Positions 54,606 through 64,000 of a DNA stretch of 64,000 nt are shown here, in pieces (position 1 is the first letter of the stretch; every line of letters starts with the position of its first letter). The notes under the pieces were generated by a model. That model had not been told where the DNA came from. It did no database searches and was given only the letters and a program-made list of their open reading frames with translations. A program made the translations under genes and the position numbers. This DNA is from Roridomyces roridus (taxonomy: Eukaryota; Basidiomycota; Agaricomycetes; Agaricales; Mycenaceae): NCBI GenBank assembly GCA_029378245.1, contig JARKIF010000120.1, positions 39,161 to 103,160 on the forward strand, given 5' to 3'.

Positions 54606-56354
54606 ATGACCACCATCCTCGATTCACCACCACCGTCCGATAGCGAATCAGAGCTCGAATCCGAGTGGGGCTCGGACGAAGAATACTCGGATACACGAGT
54701 CGAGGACGAGGATTGGGAGCAGGCAGAAGGAGGTCAGTAATTTGGCCTCTTTGCGCCATACCCTTCAACTCGCGCAGACTTCACGAAACAATTCAACAGA
54801 CTCCGCCAGCACGTAGCAGTACGCACTGGAAATGCCCAAGGAACTGCCTCTGCTCTGGGTACACAAGCCTCCGTCGCTGCCATCCCTGCCATAAATCATC
54901 CCGCAAAAAGTACTGCTCCGACGCGAGATCGGGCTACAGACCAGCTCCAAGCTCTTGCGAAATATTCGTCCAAGATCGCAAAGCTAGATGTCCCGTATAC
55001 CATCGGCGTCGGCGTCAATCGCAAAGGGCCCAGTGCACACGCGAATATGAAGGACAGGGCTGATCGTGCGACCACCGAGCAGGTCCTTGACCCGCGCACC
55101 CGTACCATCCTTCTTAAGATGGTCGGGCGCGGTCTTATTGACGAAGTCAACGGATGTGTCAGCACAGGGAAAGAGGCCAACGTCTACCACGCCCTGACGC
55201 CCGAAAAGGCGCATCTCGCACTCAAAATCTACAAGACATCCATTCTCATCTTCAAGGATCGCGACAAGTATGTTTCGGGGGAGCACCGTTTCCGCCGCGG
55301 CTACTCTCGCCATAACCCTCGCAAGATGGTTCGTCTGTGGGCAGAAAAGGAGATGCGAAATCTCAAGCGTCTGCGTGCAGCAGGCATTCGTGCCCCCGAG
55401 CCACTTGAAGTCCGTGAAAACGTACTTGTTATGACCTTCCTCGGCGATCCCGAAGGCTGGGCTTCTCCTCGCCTCAAGGACGCCACCCTCCCTGCTACTG
55501 CATGTGCTCCCCTCTACGAGGAGCTCCTCCTCGCCCTCCGCACTCTATACCATCGCTGCCATCTTGTCCATGCCGATCTCTCCGAATACAACATCCTCTA
55601 CCACGAGGAACATTTGTACATTATCGATGTCTCGCAGAGCGTCGAACACGACCATCCCTCCGCCTTTGACTTTTTGCGGAACGACCTCAAAAATGCAGAG
55701 GAATTCTTCTCCAGGCGTGGCGTGCGGTGCCTTGGGCTGCGTCGAGCTTTCGAATTCGTTACGCTCGACCGTCTTCCAGACGTACCGGGAGTTGATGTCG
55801 CTTGCAACGAAACATCAGAAGCGGATGTAAGCGAGGCATCGAAGCAAACTCCAGACGACCCTCACGCAGTCGCTGTCTTGCACGCGTGGCTCGGGGAGGA
55901 TGCCCCACCCGAGGATGAGGCGCGCGATGGTCAAGACGAAGCTGTTTTCCTCCACGCTCACATCCCACGATCTTTGAACGATGTATTCGACCCTGTCGCC
56001 CTTGCGCGTGCACCAGGTGCTGACCGTGGACTCGTCTATGCTGGTGCTCTTGGCCTCGTACCAGAGGGAGAGGGAGAGGTCAACGGTGAAGAGGACGCGG
56101 ACGATGATGACGAGGAATCTGGGTCAGAAGACGATGATTCGAGAGAGGAGGGTGACTTTCAAGAGCGCAAACCGCGTGGGCACCGACACGAGGACCGCGA
56201 AGCCAAAAAGGTAAGATTGTTAGCTCGTTGGAGTTGCTCCTACTTATGGTGTATCTAGGAACGCAAGAAAGCGGTCAAGGCTGAGGCAAAAGAACGCCGG
56301 AAGCACAAGATGCCCAAGGCAGAGAAAAAGCGGAGTATCAAGAAGGGAAAGTAG
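54606..56354 (+). CDS. RIO1: RIO1 atypical kinase/ATPase, late 40S ribosome maturation
   Basis: Needed for final cytoplasmic maturation of the small ribosomal subunit. The N-terminus is acidic (MTTILDSPPPSDSESELESE). After one intron near 54733-54780 the chain enters the RIO domain: GCVSTGKEANVYHA (ATP-binding loop), LALKIYKTSILIFKDRDKYV, RMVRLWAEKEMRNL-type helix, and the catalytic loop HLVHADLSEYNILYHE, with metal-binding IIDVSQSVEHDHPSAFDFL. A long acidic region and a basic lysine-rich end (HKMPKAEKKRSIKKGK) after a final intron near 56212-56258 are typical. The stop at 56354 is 47 bp from the ILV3 stop. Confidence 0.94.
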
Positions 56355-56401
56355 GAGATTAGTCGTGCTAATGACAACTGTATGTACTTTTGGCCGCTGC
56401 T

Positions 56402-58622
56402 TCAGCCATCGGTGATGCAGCCGTGGCTGGCGTCCGCTACCATTTTCGTGTACTTGAATAATGTGCCCTGCGAAACTTTAAGCGGGGGAGCGACCCATGC
56501 CGCCCGCCTTGTTGCGAGTTCCTCGTCTGAAACGTGCAGCTCAATCGAGTTGGCGACTGCATCGACGGAAATGACATCCCCGTCGCGGACGAGGGCGATG
56601 GGCCCGCCGACTTGGGCCTCTGGCACAACATGTCCAATGACAAAGCCGTGAGATCTATCGAGGTGAGAAAGAAGTCATCTTGAAATAGGTGTCGACTTAC
56701 CCTCCACTGAAACGTCCATCGGTGATACATGCAACATCCATGCCGAGGCCAGCGCCCATGACCAGACTAGTGGGCTTGAGCATCTCGGGCATGCCTGCAA
56801 AGCGTTCAATCCCAAAAAGATACATAGGACGCGAACATCTCACCGGGACCGCCCTTGGGGCCGAGATACCGCAGTACGACGACGGTTTTCTCACCGCGCT
56901 TGATGGAACCACTGTCCACCGCTTGGAAAAAGTCCTCCTCGGTATCGAATGTGCGGGCTTTGCCGGTGAAGCCAAGACCCTCCTTGCCAGTGATCTTGGC
57001 GACGGCGCCACCAGGAGCCAGGTTGCCTTTGAGAATCCTAGACATAAGGTCAGTGAGAAATACCTCGAACTTTTGGATGCATACCGAATATGCCCGCTCG
57101 ACTTGATGGGATTGTCCAATGGCCGGATGACGTCCTGAGATTTAAAGTCTAGCTCGCCGTGTTTGTGTGTCCAGCGTTCGAGATTTTCTCCCAACGTCTT
57201 GCCCGTGACGGTCATGGTGTTTCCGTCAATGAGCTTGTTCTTGAGCAAGAAATCCAGAATTTCTGGAAAAGATGTTGAGGAGAGAGGTATCAAGGTAAAT
57301 TGAAGCGTACTTGGGGTGCCACCAATTTTGTAAACATCCTCCATGACATATTTCCCACTCGGCTTGATATCGGCGATGAAGGGCGTACGGTCAGAGACGG
57401 CTTGGAAGTCATCAATGGTCAGAGTAATTCCGACAGAGTGGGCTACGGCAATTAGGTGCAGCACAGCGTTTGTCGATCCCCCGAGGATCATCGTCAACAC
57501 CTGCATAATTTAGTACAGCATCAATGGAAGATCAAACACTAACCATGGCATTCTCAAAGGCCGTGCGAGTCATGATGTCGCGCGGGAGAATGTTTTTCGC
57601 AAGAAGGTTGTACACGACGGAACCCACGGAAGCGCACTCTTCGATCTTTTCCTCTGATTCAGCCGGGAAAGATGAAGAGCCTGGGATGGTCATTCCCAAG
57701 ACTTCTGCGGCGCAGGCCATCGTGTTCGCAGTATACATCTGAGGGAGCAGTTGTGAGTTTGTGTTGAATACAGCCTGCATTTTTTTCTTACGCCTCCACA
57801 TGCACCAGGACCAGGGCAAGCATGCCGGTTAGTGTTGTATCGGACCGTCTCAGCATCGGGCGTCTTGCCATCTGCCAAATATTTGCCGTAAGACTGGAAC
57901 GCAGACACGATATCGAGCTGGGGAGAGCCCTCGCAGGAGCCAGGACGGATAGTACCACCGTAGACCATCAGACCCGGTCGGTTAAGTCGTCCGACTGGTA
58001 AAATTAGCGGATACATTGCGACACCGAAGAGCATACTGACGGGCCATTAGAACACCAGGCATGTTTTTATCACATCCGGGGACGACGACCATTCCGTCTA
58101 GATGGTGGCCACCTGCGGCGGTCTCGACTTGGTCTGCGATGAGATCTCGCGACTGCAGGGAGTAGGACATTCCGCGGGTGCCCATGCTAATACCATCGCT
58201 GACGCCAACGACTCCGAATTGATAGCCAATGAGCTCCGACTTGGAGAGCGAAGCTTTGATATTTTGACCGAGACCCAGAAGATGCTTGTTGCATCTTGAA
58301 GAAGACTGAATAATCCATCGACATACAGGCAAGGATGACTCACGGATTTCCCTCGTACCAGATGCTAGCCACACCGACCATAGCCTTGTTAAAGTCGTCG
58401 TCGGTTTTGATACCGTCTGTCGCGTAAAGCATGGCCTGGGCAGCGTAAGAACATGAAATGACTCGAGTTGGGGAGGAGGGATACTTGACTGGCGCCCTGG
58501 TCCTTGGGCTGCGTGATGAGCCTGCTGTAGCGGTTCATGACGACGGGTTGCTCGGAGCATGTTGCGGCCGACGTTGAGAGCGAGCGCCCAACGAGTGCCC
58601 GCGGCGTCCTTCGAAGCAGCAT
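56402..58622 (-). CDS. ILV3: Dihydroxy-acid dehydratase, mitochondrial
   Basis: An Fe-S enzyme converting dihydroxy-acids to 2-keto acids in isoleucine and valine synthesis. The start at 58622 gives a mitochondrial presequence ([20 protein letters not shown]). Conserved parts are [49 protein letters not shown] (Fe-S Cys), [19 protein letters not shown] (Fe-S Cys), [57 protein letters not shown] and [18 protein letters not shown]. About eight introns are present. The stop is TGA at 56402. Confidence 0.95.
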
Positions 58623-59276
58623 GATTTCTGGCGCTGTCACGTGTGCGTCAGTGAAAAGCAACTTGTGACTTGTATTAGTAAGCAGAACAAAATCAAATTG
58701 AATCAATTGGAATTTAGGGTTTCCATGATCTACCGTTGTTCCGGGTCGTCTTTTACATATACGTGTCACCCGAATCAGGAACCGCCGAGATCTATTCTCC
58801 TAACTGAGTGTGTTTCGGTGCATATGGGGGCAATGGCTGCCGCGGAAGGTCCGTGTGCTCGTCTGTGCTCTCTTGTGTCAGGGTATGCGCGAGGAGCTAG
58901 ATTTTTTTTTCTGGCTTTATCTGGATCCTCGAGGAATCATCAACTGTTCAGATGGATACTATTCCCCGCCAATCTTTTTCGACCATGTCCTTCTTCACCT
59001 TCTTGTTTTTTGAGCCCGCCATACGGAAGTAATGCAACCCGCGGTGCTATTCAGTATCCGCCCTAATATTCCTCCGCAAGTGATCGTGCTGCTCCGTTTC
59101 AGTGTCGAACGGTATTTTATTTGAGACATTCCGCCGTCTTGGATGGGCTCTACATTCTATCCAGACTCCTTTCCTCTCACTCTGTTACCGCCGTCACTGT
59201 CTCTCGTCCCCCAGTCGTTCTTTAGTCGCCCACCGTCGCTCGCAACCTCGTTGTCCCAGGGCGGGGTCGTCACAAA
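58623..59276. other. Divergent intergenic region between ILV3 and a Zn2Cys6 gene
   Basis: 654 bp. A T-run lies near 58900. A pyrimidine-rich stretch on the plus strand at about 59160-59230 resembles the CT-rich leaders often seen before fungal start codons. No gene or structured RNA is recognised. Confidence 0.5.
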
Positions 59277-60654
59277 ATGTCGAAAGGGAACGAACAGAGG
59301 CAAAGCTCGCTTCCGCCGAGTCTCCACACTCACCTCTACTCTGGACCACGAGAACACCAGCCTTTGTCCCCGACCAACTCGACCGGCTCCCAGGAAGAGC
59401 CCGAACTTCGCGCCTCGCCATTCGACCCCTCCAGGCCGCCGGCCTTTCCCCTTCGGCCCCTTGCCCATGCACCATTGGCGGCACAACTCCCCGACCCTCG
59501 CCGCTCGTATCCACTGCACGACGCAGTATCACAGCAGAGCCCACTCGGCTTACGCTCGTCCATTCGTCTGCCGTCTCCAGAACGTTCTGGCGGCCCTTCT
59601 TCCATTCCTCATGGTTCTCGCTATCGAAGCCCGGTTGGCAATGAACCACTTTACCCTGCTCGTCCACAAGTCTCCGCCTATCCAGGCAGCCATAGCCTTC
59701 CCCCGGTTTTTCCGCATTCGCAACCGATTCATGCTCCGTCGCCTTGGAGAGAGGGAGAAGCCGGACCATCCTCCATGGCACATCCGTACGGAGGAATGGG
59801 CAGACAAATCATTCCTACCTATTCTGCCCCTCAGCAGATCCAGAGGCGAGCGACTGAACCAGGAGGTTATCCGCCGGATGCCGGATTCATCCAACGTGAG
59901 TGAAACCAACCCTGTCGCACCTGCTTACCCGTAACTAATATTTCTTCAGACCCCCAGTATGGCAGCTATGAACGCGAGAGATTCAGGCCCCAGGAAGAAT
60001 CGTTCAGAATGCAGGACCCGCGGATGTTCCAGTCCAGAGGGACCAACATCTCCTTACCTCCCCTGCAACCAGAGTTGTGGCCGCCATACGGCAGCATGCG
60101 TCCCGGAGAACGGGAGGACCTACCGCCCTTGTACTCTGCTATTCCGTCTACGTCCACGAGCGAGTACGCCACGGACGAGAGTGCGAGTTCTCGATCGAAA
60201 GGCCGTAGGGCTGACTCGCTTGAGGGTAATCCACGGCCGACGAATATTCCGAAGAAAATCAATGTTGCCTGCGATTTTTGCCGACGCAAGTATCTCTCCC
60301 ATTGCTCGTTTACAACCCACTGAATTGATTGCAGAACGCAAACTGAAATGCGATGGGCTCAAACCTACCTGTGGTAATTGCCATGCACGGGTCAAGGAAT
60401 GCATTTATGTGGAGCAGCCGAAGCGTCGAGGGCCTGGCAAGCACACGAGGGGCGGCTCAGCGAGAGGGAAAAAACGCACGACCCCGAAGCGTCAGGAGGG
60501 CGAGTCTAACGCGTCGACATCAACGCTACCGCCGGGCGATTGGGATCCACAGACGCTTGGGATGTATCACCCACCACAGCCGCCGGCGCCAGAGAGAGGC
60601 AGGAGACAGCCAAGGAGGGGCCCGACGCCAGACTATCGTTCGGACGAAGAGTGA
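59277..60654 (+). CDS. Zn2Cys6 fungal transcription factor with C-terminal DNA-binding domain
   Basis: The start at 59277 gives MSKGNEQRQSSLPPSLHTHL. A long Pro/Ser/Arg-rich disordered region makes up most of the protein (SPTNSTGSQEEPELRASPFD, RRSYPLHDAVSQQSPLGL). An intron near 59896-59949 precedes RFRPQEESFRMQDPRMFQSR. The zinc cluster is encoded across intron 60286-60334: ACDFCRQ then RKLKCDGLKPTCGNCHARVK and ECIY. This spacing (C-x2-C-x6-C-x6-C-x2-C-x6-C) is canonical only if the intron begins with GC. A basic tail follows (KRRGPGKHTRGGSARGKKR). No fungal-specific TF middle domain is seen. Targets are unknown. Confidence 0.85.
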
Positions 60655-60984
60655 ACAGTGACACTGACACCGATCCGGCTTCGAGTTACGGTATCGGTTG
60701 CTGTCCGCTCTTTCTCCCTTTCATTCAGGTTTCCATTGCTTTCTTTCTCTCTGGGACGGCCGCTGTTTATCCTACACTAATATCTCGGATTGTTGTAAAG
60801 CACTTGTAGTCTGTTCTGTAGAAATCTAGTAGTACCTATGTTGATTAATCTTAATTTTGCTCGGTGTAAAGGCCCGTTCGGTGGATATAAACACGCCTCG
60901 GTTCTTGATCTCATACGTCGACACCGCGTTTTGCTGCAGGCAGACTCGCGGCTCGTGCCTTATCCGCTGGAGTGTTATCTGGTT
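60655..60984. other. Intergenic region, nothing recognised
   Basis: 330 bp between the Zn2Cys6 gene stop (60654) and the septin-like start (60985). It includes the likely 3' UTR, with T-rich stretches near 60700-60760. No gene or RNA was identified. Confidence 0.5.
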
Positions 60985-62676
60985 ATGGACTCGCCCTCCG
61001 ACCGGCGGAGATGGCAAGAAGACGCGCATGAAGCCCAGTACAGCCGAAACGCGCCAGTCGGAGGCCCGTTGTCGGGTATGAAGCCATCGTCTGCTCGATC
61101 CACGACCATGCCGGATCTTCCTCCTCCCAGTGCCTTTGTCTTGCTTGTAGCTGGTTCCGGAGCAGGCAAGCGCCCTTTTTTTTCTCTACATTGCACCTCT
61201 TTGAACACGGATCAGGTAAAGCTCGTTCCTCCGTCTTTTGCTCGAGACGAGCGAAATTGCACAAGGCGCCTCCAAGGAGCAGGTCCAGTCTGTCGCTCGT
61301 TTCGTGCAGGGATGCCCCGGGCAGACCACCACCCTCCGGACCGCGTCCATCGACATCGACCGCGACGGAAACCAACCTCTGGCTTTAACTGTGGTCGATA
61401 CCCCGTCGCTCGATTTTCGGGATGAGGCATATCCGAACGCGTCGTGTCCGAGACTTTGCGCTTTGTAGAGTCCCGTCTCGCCGAGGGAGGAGAAGAGGTG
61501 GGGCGCTTAACCCATCCCTAAGGCAACCCAGCTTTCTCACAAACATGCCATAGGATTGGGCTGCACACAACGGAGATCGCTATTCTGCATCTGTATTTGC
61601 CACCGTCCTCTTTGTCCTGTGTCCAACACTAATTTTTCTCCAGGTGCATCTACTTTCTCGACCCCGACCCATTTCTGCCCCCTCCCGTTGCGGCTCTCCC
61701 GGTGCCGTTAGTCTCCCGGACCCGTGCCAGCAGCTTTTCTCAGCCAGATCAAGAACCCGTCATACTGGAACCACCCGTAACCACCAACCCTCTTTTACAC
61801 CGTCCAACTCTCCCACTCGTCGAAATTAGCACTATCCGCCGGCTCTCCGCGAGGGTGAATGTACTCCCCGTCATAGCCCGCGCGGACACATTATCCAACG
61901 ACCGACTTGCTGCCATTAAAATGGCCATCCGCAGAGATTTGGCGGATAATGGCATTGGTTTTGGTATCTTCGACGTTGATCACTTCCCCGATGACGGCAA
62001 ACCGCCTGGAGATCCAATAATTAATACGGCAGCCAATTCGCCCCCCGCTTCTCCGGCGGCACCATCTCTCCTCCGATTACCATATGCACTCTTTTCTCCG
62101 GATATATTCACACAGTGACGGTGTCCACCGACCAATTCCTTCTCGACACGAGCTTATGCTCCAGTACACTCCTTCCTCTCCAAATCTTCTTCCCCCAAAA
62201 AGAATCTGCAAGGCAAATTCGTCCGGACTTATCGCTGGGCCACTGTGGACGTTTTGGATAAAACCACAGCGATTTTTTGCCTCTTTGCGACGCCATCTTT
62301 CATCATAGAATGTACTTGACATCCTTTGCACCTAGGGATCTTGGCTTACTTTCCCCTTTAGACCCTTCAAAAGTATACAAGGGAATACTTGTTTGACAAA
62401 TTTCGGATCGAGTGCCTTCCCCAGCGCCCGACCAGCAGGCATCTTGCACCACAACATCTCTCCTCCCCTCATTTGATTCCTCTGCCACATGGTTCCCGAC
62501 CAATTCTGGCAATTGATACTGCTGCTCCCAGGAGCGCTCCCGTCCCTCGTTCCACCACTCCACGGGAGATATCCCTGGGCGGAGAACTTCATTCTGCGCC
62601 ACCAGCGCGGGATCCAGGCTCTTCTGCTTTTTCCGGTCAGAGCATCAGCGCCAGGTTAGCTCATTGCATAACTTGA
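60985..62676 (+). CDS. Septin-type G-domain protein, reading frame disrupted
   Basis: The start at 60985 gives MDSPSDRRRWQEDAHEAQYS. Domain parts in order are a P-loop LLVAGSGAGK, SFLRLLLETSEIAQGAS, LALTVVDTPSLDFRDE (G3-like DTP), ERVVSETLRFVESRLAEGG, CIYFLDPDPFLPPP, VNVLPVIARADTLSNDRLAA (G4-like ARAD), FVRTYRWATVDVLD and LQKYTREYLFDKFRIE. These are typical of septin-family GTPases. They fall in different frames: breaks appear at about 61216-61230 and 61425-61445, and other joins are doubtful. The P-loop intron 61166-61215 again appears to start with GC. Either the gene is decayed or the sequence carries single-base errors. The true 3' end is unclear, because the last frame stays open to 62676 and overlaps the start proposed for the next gene. 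Confidence 0.6.
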
Positions 62677-63768
62677 CAAATATCATACTCACGGTGGTCC
62701 AGCAGCTTCTTCTTCCAAGCAACGGACCAAGAAGATAAACCAAGCTTGCAACTTCTGTCGCTGTAAGTATAAGTTCACAAGCCTCCCAAAAATAATCTGA
62801 CGGTTCCGGTAGCGAGGAAACTCAAATGCGACGGCGGGCGACCATCCTGCGGCCAGTGCATTAAGCGGTCGAATACCTGCGATTACACGGCTCAGAACAA
62901 GCGTCGGAACCCGGCCAGACGAGGCGATGAAAGCGAAAGCGATAGTGGAGAAGATACCAGATCGGGCGACTTTCAAGAGCCTTCCCTTTCCCCAGAAATC
63001 TCGTCAAGGCGCGGTTCCAATTTCAACACTTCTCCGTCCTTGCCCTTATTGAGCGAACGACGAGACGAGCTTCCGCCCATAAACACCGGGCCATCTAGAG
63101 CCAACTTTCCTGGCGACCAACGTAATTTCTTCCCCGACAATGATTTGCCTAGTATTGCAACATTGTCCTTGCCTGAAACATCCCCTTCCACTCCTGGCCC
63201 GATGTCGGCGCCTTCTTTACCGCCTCTCAGACCGGCTTCTGAGCAGCAGGCTGCGCAGAGGAACGGTCTTCTACGGTACCGGGCAAGAGCAAAGGCTCGC
63301 GTCTGCCGTCGACTTCAGGTCCAAAACGTTGTCGCCTGTAATTTGTCGCGGTAGGGATTGTAGCAACTATATTCGCATGTATGACCGTTTTTCTTAGCTC
63401 GGAAGACAAAATGTGATGGCGCACACCCTTCTTGGTACGTCGTGATGGCTTACTTGCGAAGCCATGCTGATCCCGCGTTCATTGTAGCTCTAGCTGCGCG
63501 CGCCGCTTACTGCCCTGCAACTACGCACACGACTCGAATGGACACGGTCAGCGGAAGGCGACATCGAGCGACCGTCAACATCCAAGGATTCGGCGCGGTC
63601 CACTTCGCCACCCTCTTCGCGGATGTTGCCCACGCCATCCAGTGCTGGTTACGAGGCTCGCGAGGGCGATGTTCTAATTGAGGGGGGGGGGACTTGAAAC
63701 GGTCATTAGAGCACTTGGACGCAGGGCGGCCGAGTCCACCCAAAAAACTTAAAGTGGATATGATGTGA
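62489..63768 (+). CDS. Zn2Cys6 transcription factor with a second, damaged zinc cluster
   Basis: The first cluster, split by an intron near 62763-62813, reads ACNFCRS then RKLKCDGGRPSCGQCIKRSN and TCDY, a perfect Zn2Cys6 domain. A Ser/Pro-rich linker follows (LPLLSERRDELPPINTGPS, LPETSPSTPGPMSAPSLPPL). A second cluster spans two introns (63353-63398 and 63436-63487): CRARKTKCDGAHPSC, SSCARRLLPCNY. Its first Cys (TGT at about 63346) is out of frame. A plausible C-terminus (SPPKKLKVDMM, stop 63766-63768) is in another frame again, after a G10 run. The start at 62489 is weak. The gene may be two genes, a decayed gene or an error-containing stretch. Confidence 0.55.
63682..63691. repeat. G10 homopolymer
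   Basis: Ten consecutive G residues follow a single A at 63681, inside the proposed C-terminal frame of the second Zn2Cys6 gene. Such runs are prone to length errors and real slippage, and would explain a frame change here. Confidence 0.9.
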
Positions 63769-64000
63769 AGGATACCCCGAGTGCCTGGGCGCTCTCCTGC
63801 TAGATACCTTGGTTCGGCCGTGCTGTCTTGATTTTTCTGGGGCTTTTGGTGTGTATATTGTACAAACGAAAGGAATAAACGTTGTCTTTAGTCCGCGCGT
63901 GTGACAAACAGATCACCAAAACCTTTCTCCTCTTTCTTTGTCTCATTTCGCGAGTGCGTTGCGAGAGTGCTAGCACCTGCCACACCGCCTGTCTTTCTTT

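Noticed and set aside
59143..59934. A 263-codon frame overlapping the first Zn2Cys6 gene
   Set aside because: It is shifted one base from the Pro/Ser-rich frame that continues into the zinc cluster, and it has no domain of its own.
61425..61450. A 26-nt GC-AG intron restoring the septin frame
   Set aside because: Removing it would keep the frame but delete ERVVSE, which fits the family pattern. A small sequence lesion explains the data better.
1..64000. CRISPR arrays, insertion sequences, rRNA and tRNA genes
   Set aside because: No regularly spaced repeats, terminal inverted repeats with transposase frames, or cloverleaf-like tRNA sequences were seen by eye. A tRNAscan or Infernal run would be needed to exclude short RNA genes fully.

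Overview
The window is nuclear DNA of a filamentous fungus, most likely a basidiomycete of the Agaricomycotina. Genes are compact and split by many introns of about 45-60 nt with GT-AG borders. They sit tens to a few hundred bases apart on both strands. The gene content includes an AA9 polysaccharide monooxygenase, a GH71 alpha-1,3-glucanase, basidiomycete-style F-box proteins and Zn2Cys6 regulators. I saw no rRNA, tRNA, transposon or CRISPR array, and cannot name the genus. Eukaryotic coordinates below are start-to-stop spans that include introns; splice sites were read by eye.

Layout. 1-1415: tail of a PLAC8-domain gene and a secreted AA9 LPMO. 1714-9484: an F-box-like protein, complex I assembly factor NDUFAF6, a Derlin, the Pol I/III subunit RPC19, and an NDP-kinase-like protein that lacks the catalytic histidine. 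9748-13875: a large adenylate-forming enzyme fused to a membrane/oxidoreductase half. 13876-15735: a poorly resolved stretch holding a possible broken gene and a perfect 22-bp tandem duplication. 15736-18253: SDHAF1, mitochondrial ribosomal protein uL29m and an F-box/LRR-type protein. 18367-32783: RAD50, a SET/MYND protein, TAM41, a kinesin and DNA2. 32918-38930: the N-glycan genes ALG6 and ER alpha-mannosidase MNS1, with a 4HBT thioesterase between them. 39105-48880: a disordered protein, proteasome chaperone NAS2, GH71, a large disordered protein, tRNA 2'-phosphotransferase TPT1 and a GDSL esterase. 49010-58622: cyclophilin PPWD1, three uncharacterised proteins, RIO1 kinase and ILV3. 59277-64000: a Zn2Cys6 regulator, a septin-type GTPase-like gene and a second Zn2Cys6 gene. 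The last two show several reading-frame breaks.

How the genes relate. This is mostly a housekeeping region rather than a dedicated cluster. Themes recur: mitochondrial biogenesis (NDUFAF6, SDHAF1, uL29m, TAM41, ILV3), DNA end resection (RAD50 and DNA2), ER glycoprotein processing and quality control (ALG6, MNS1, Derlin), and extracellular carbohydrate attack (AA9, GH71, GDSL esterase). The less ordinary items are the carrier-less adenylating fusion protein, the inactive-looking NDP-kinase with a fourfold C-terminal repeat, GC-AG introns supported by protein motifs, candidate ultra-short introns, and a gene carrying two Zn2Cys6 modules, one of them damaged.
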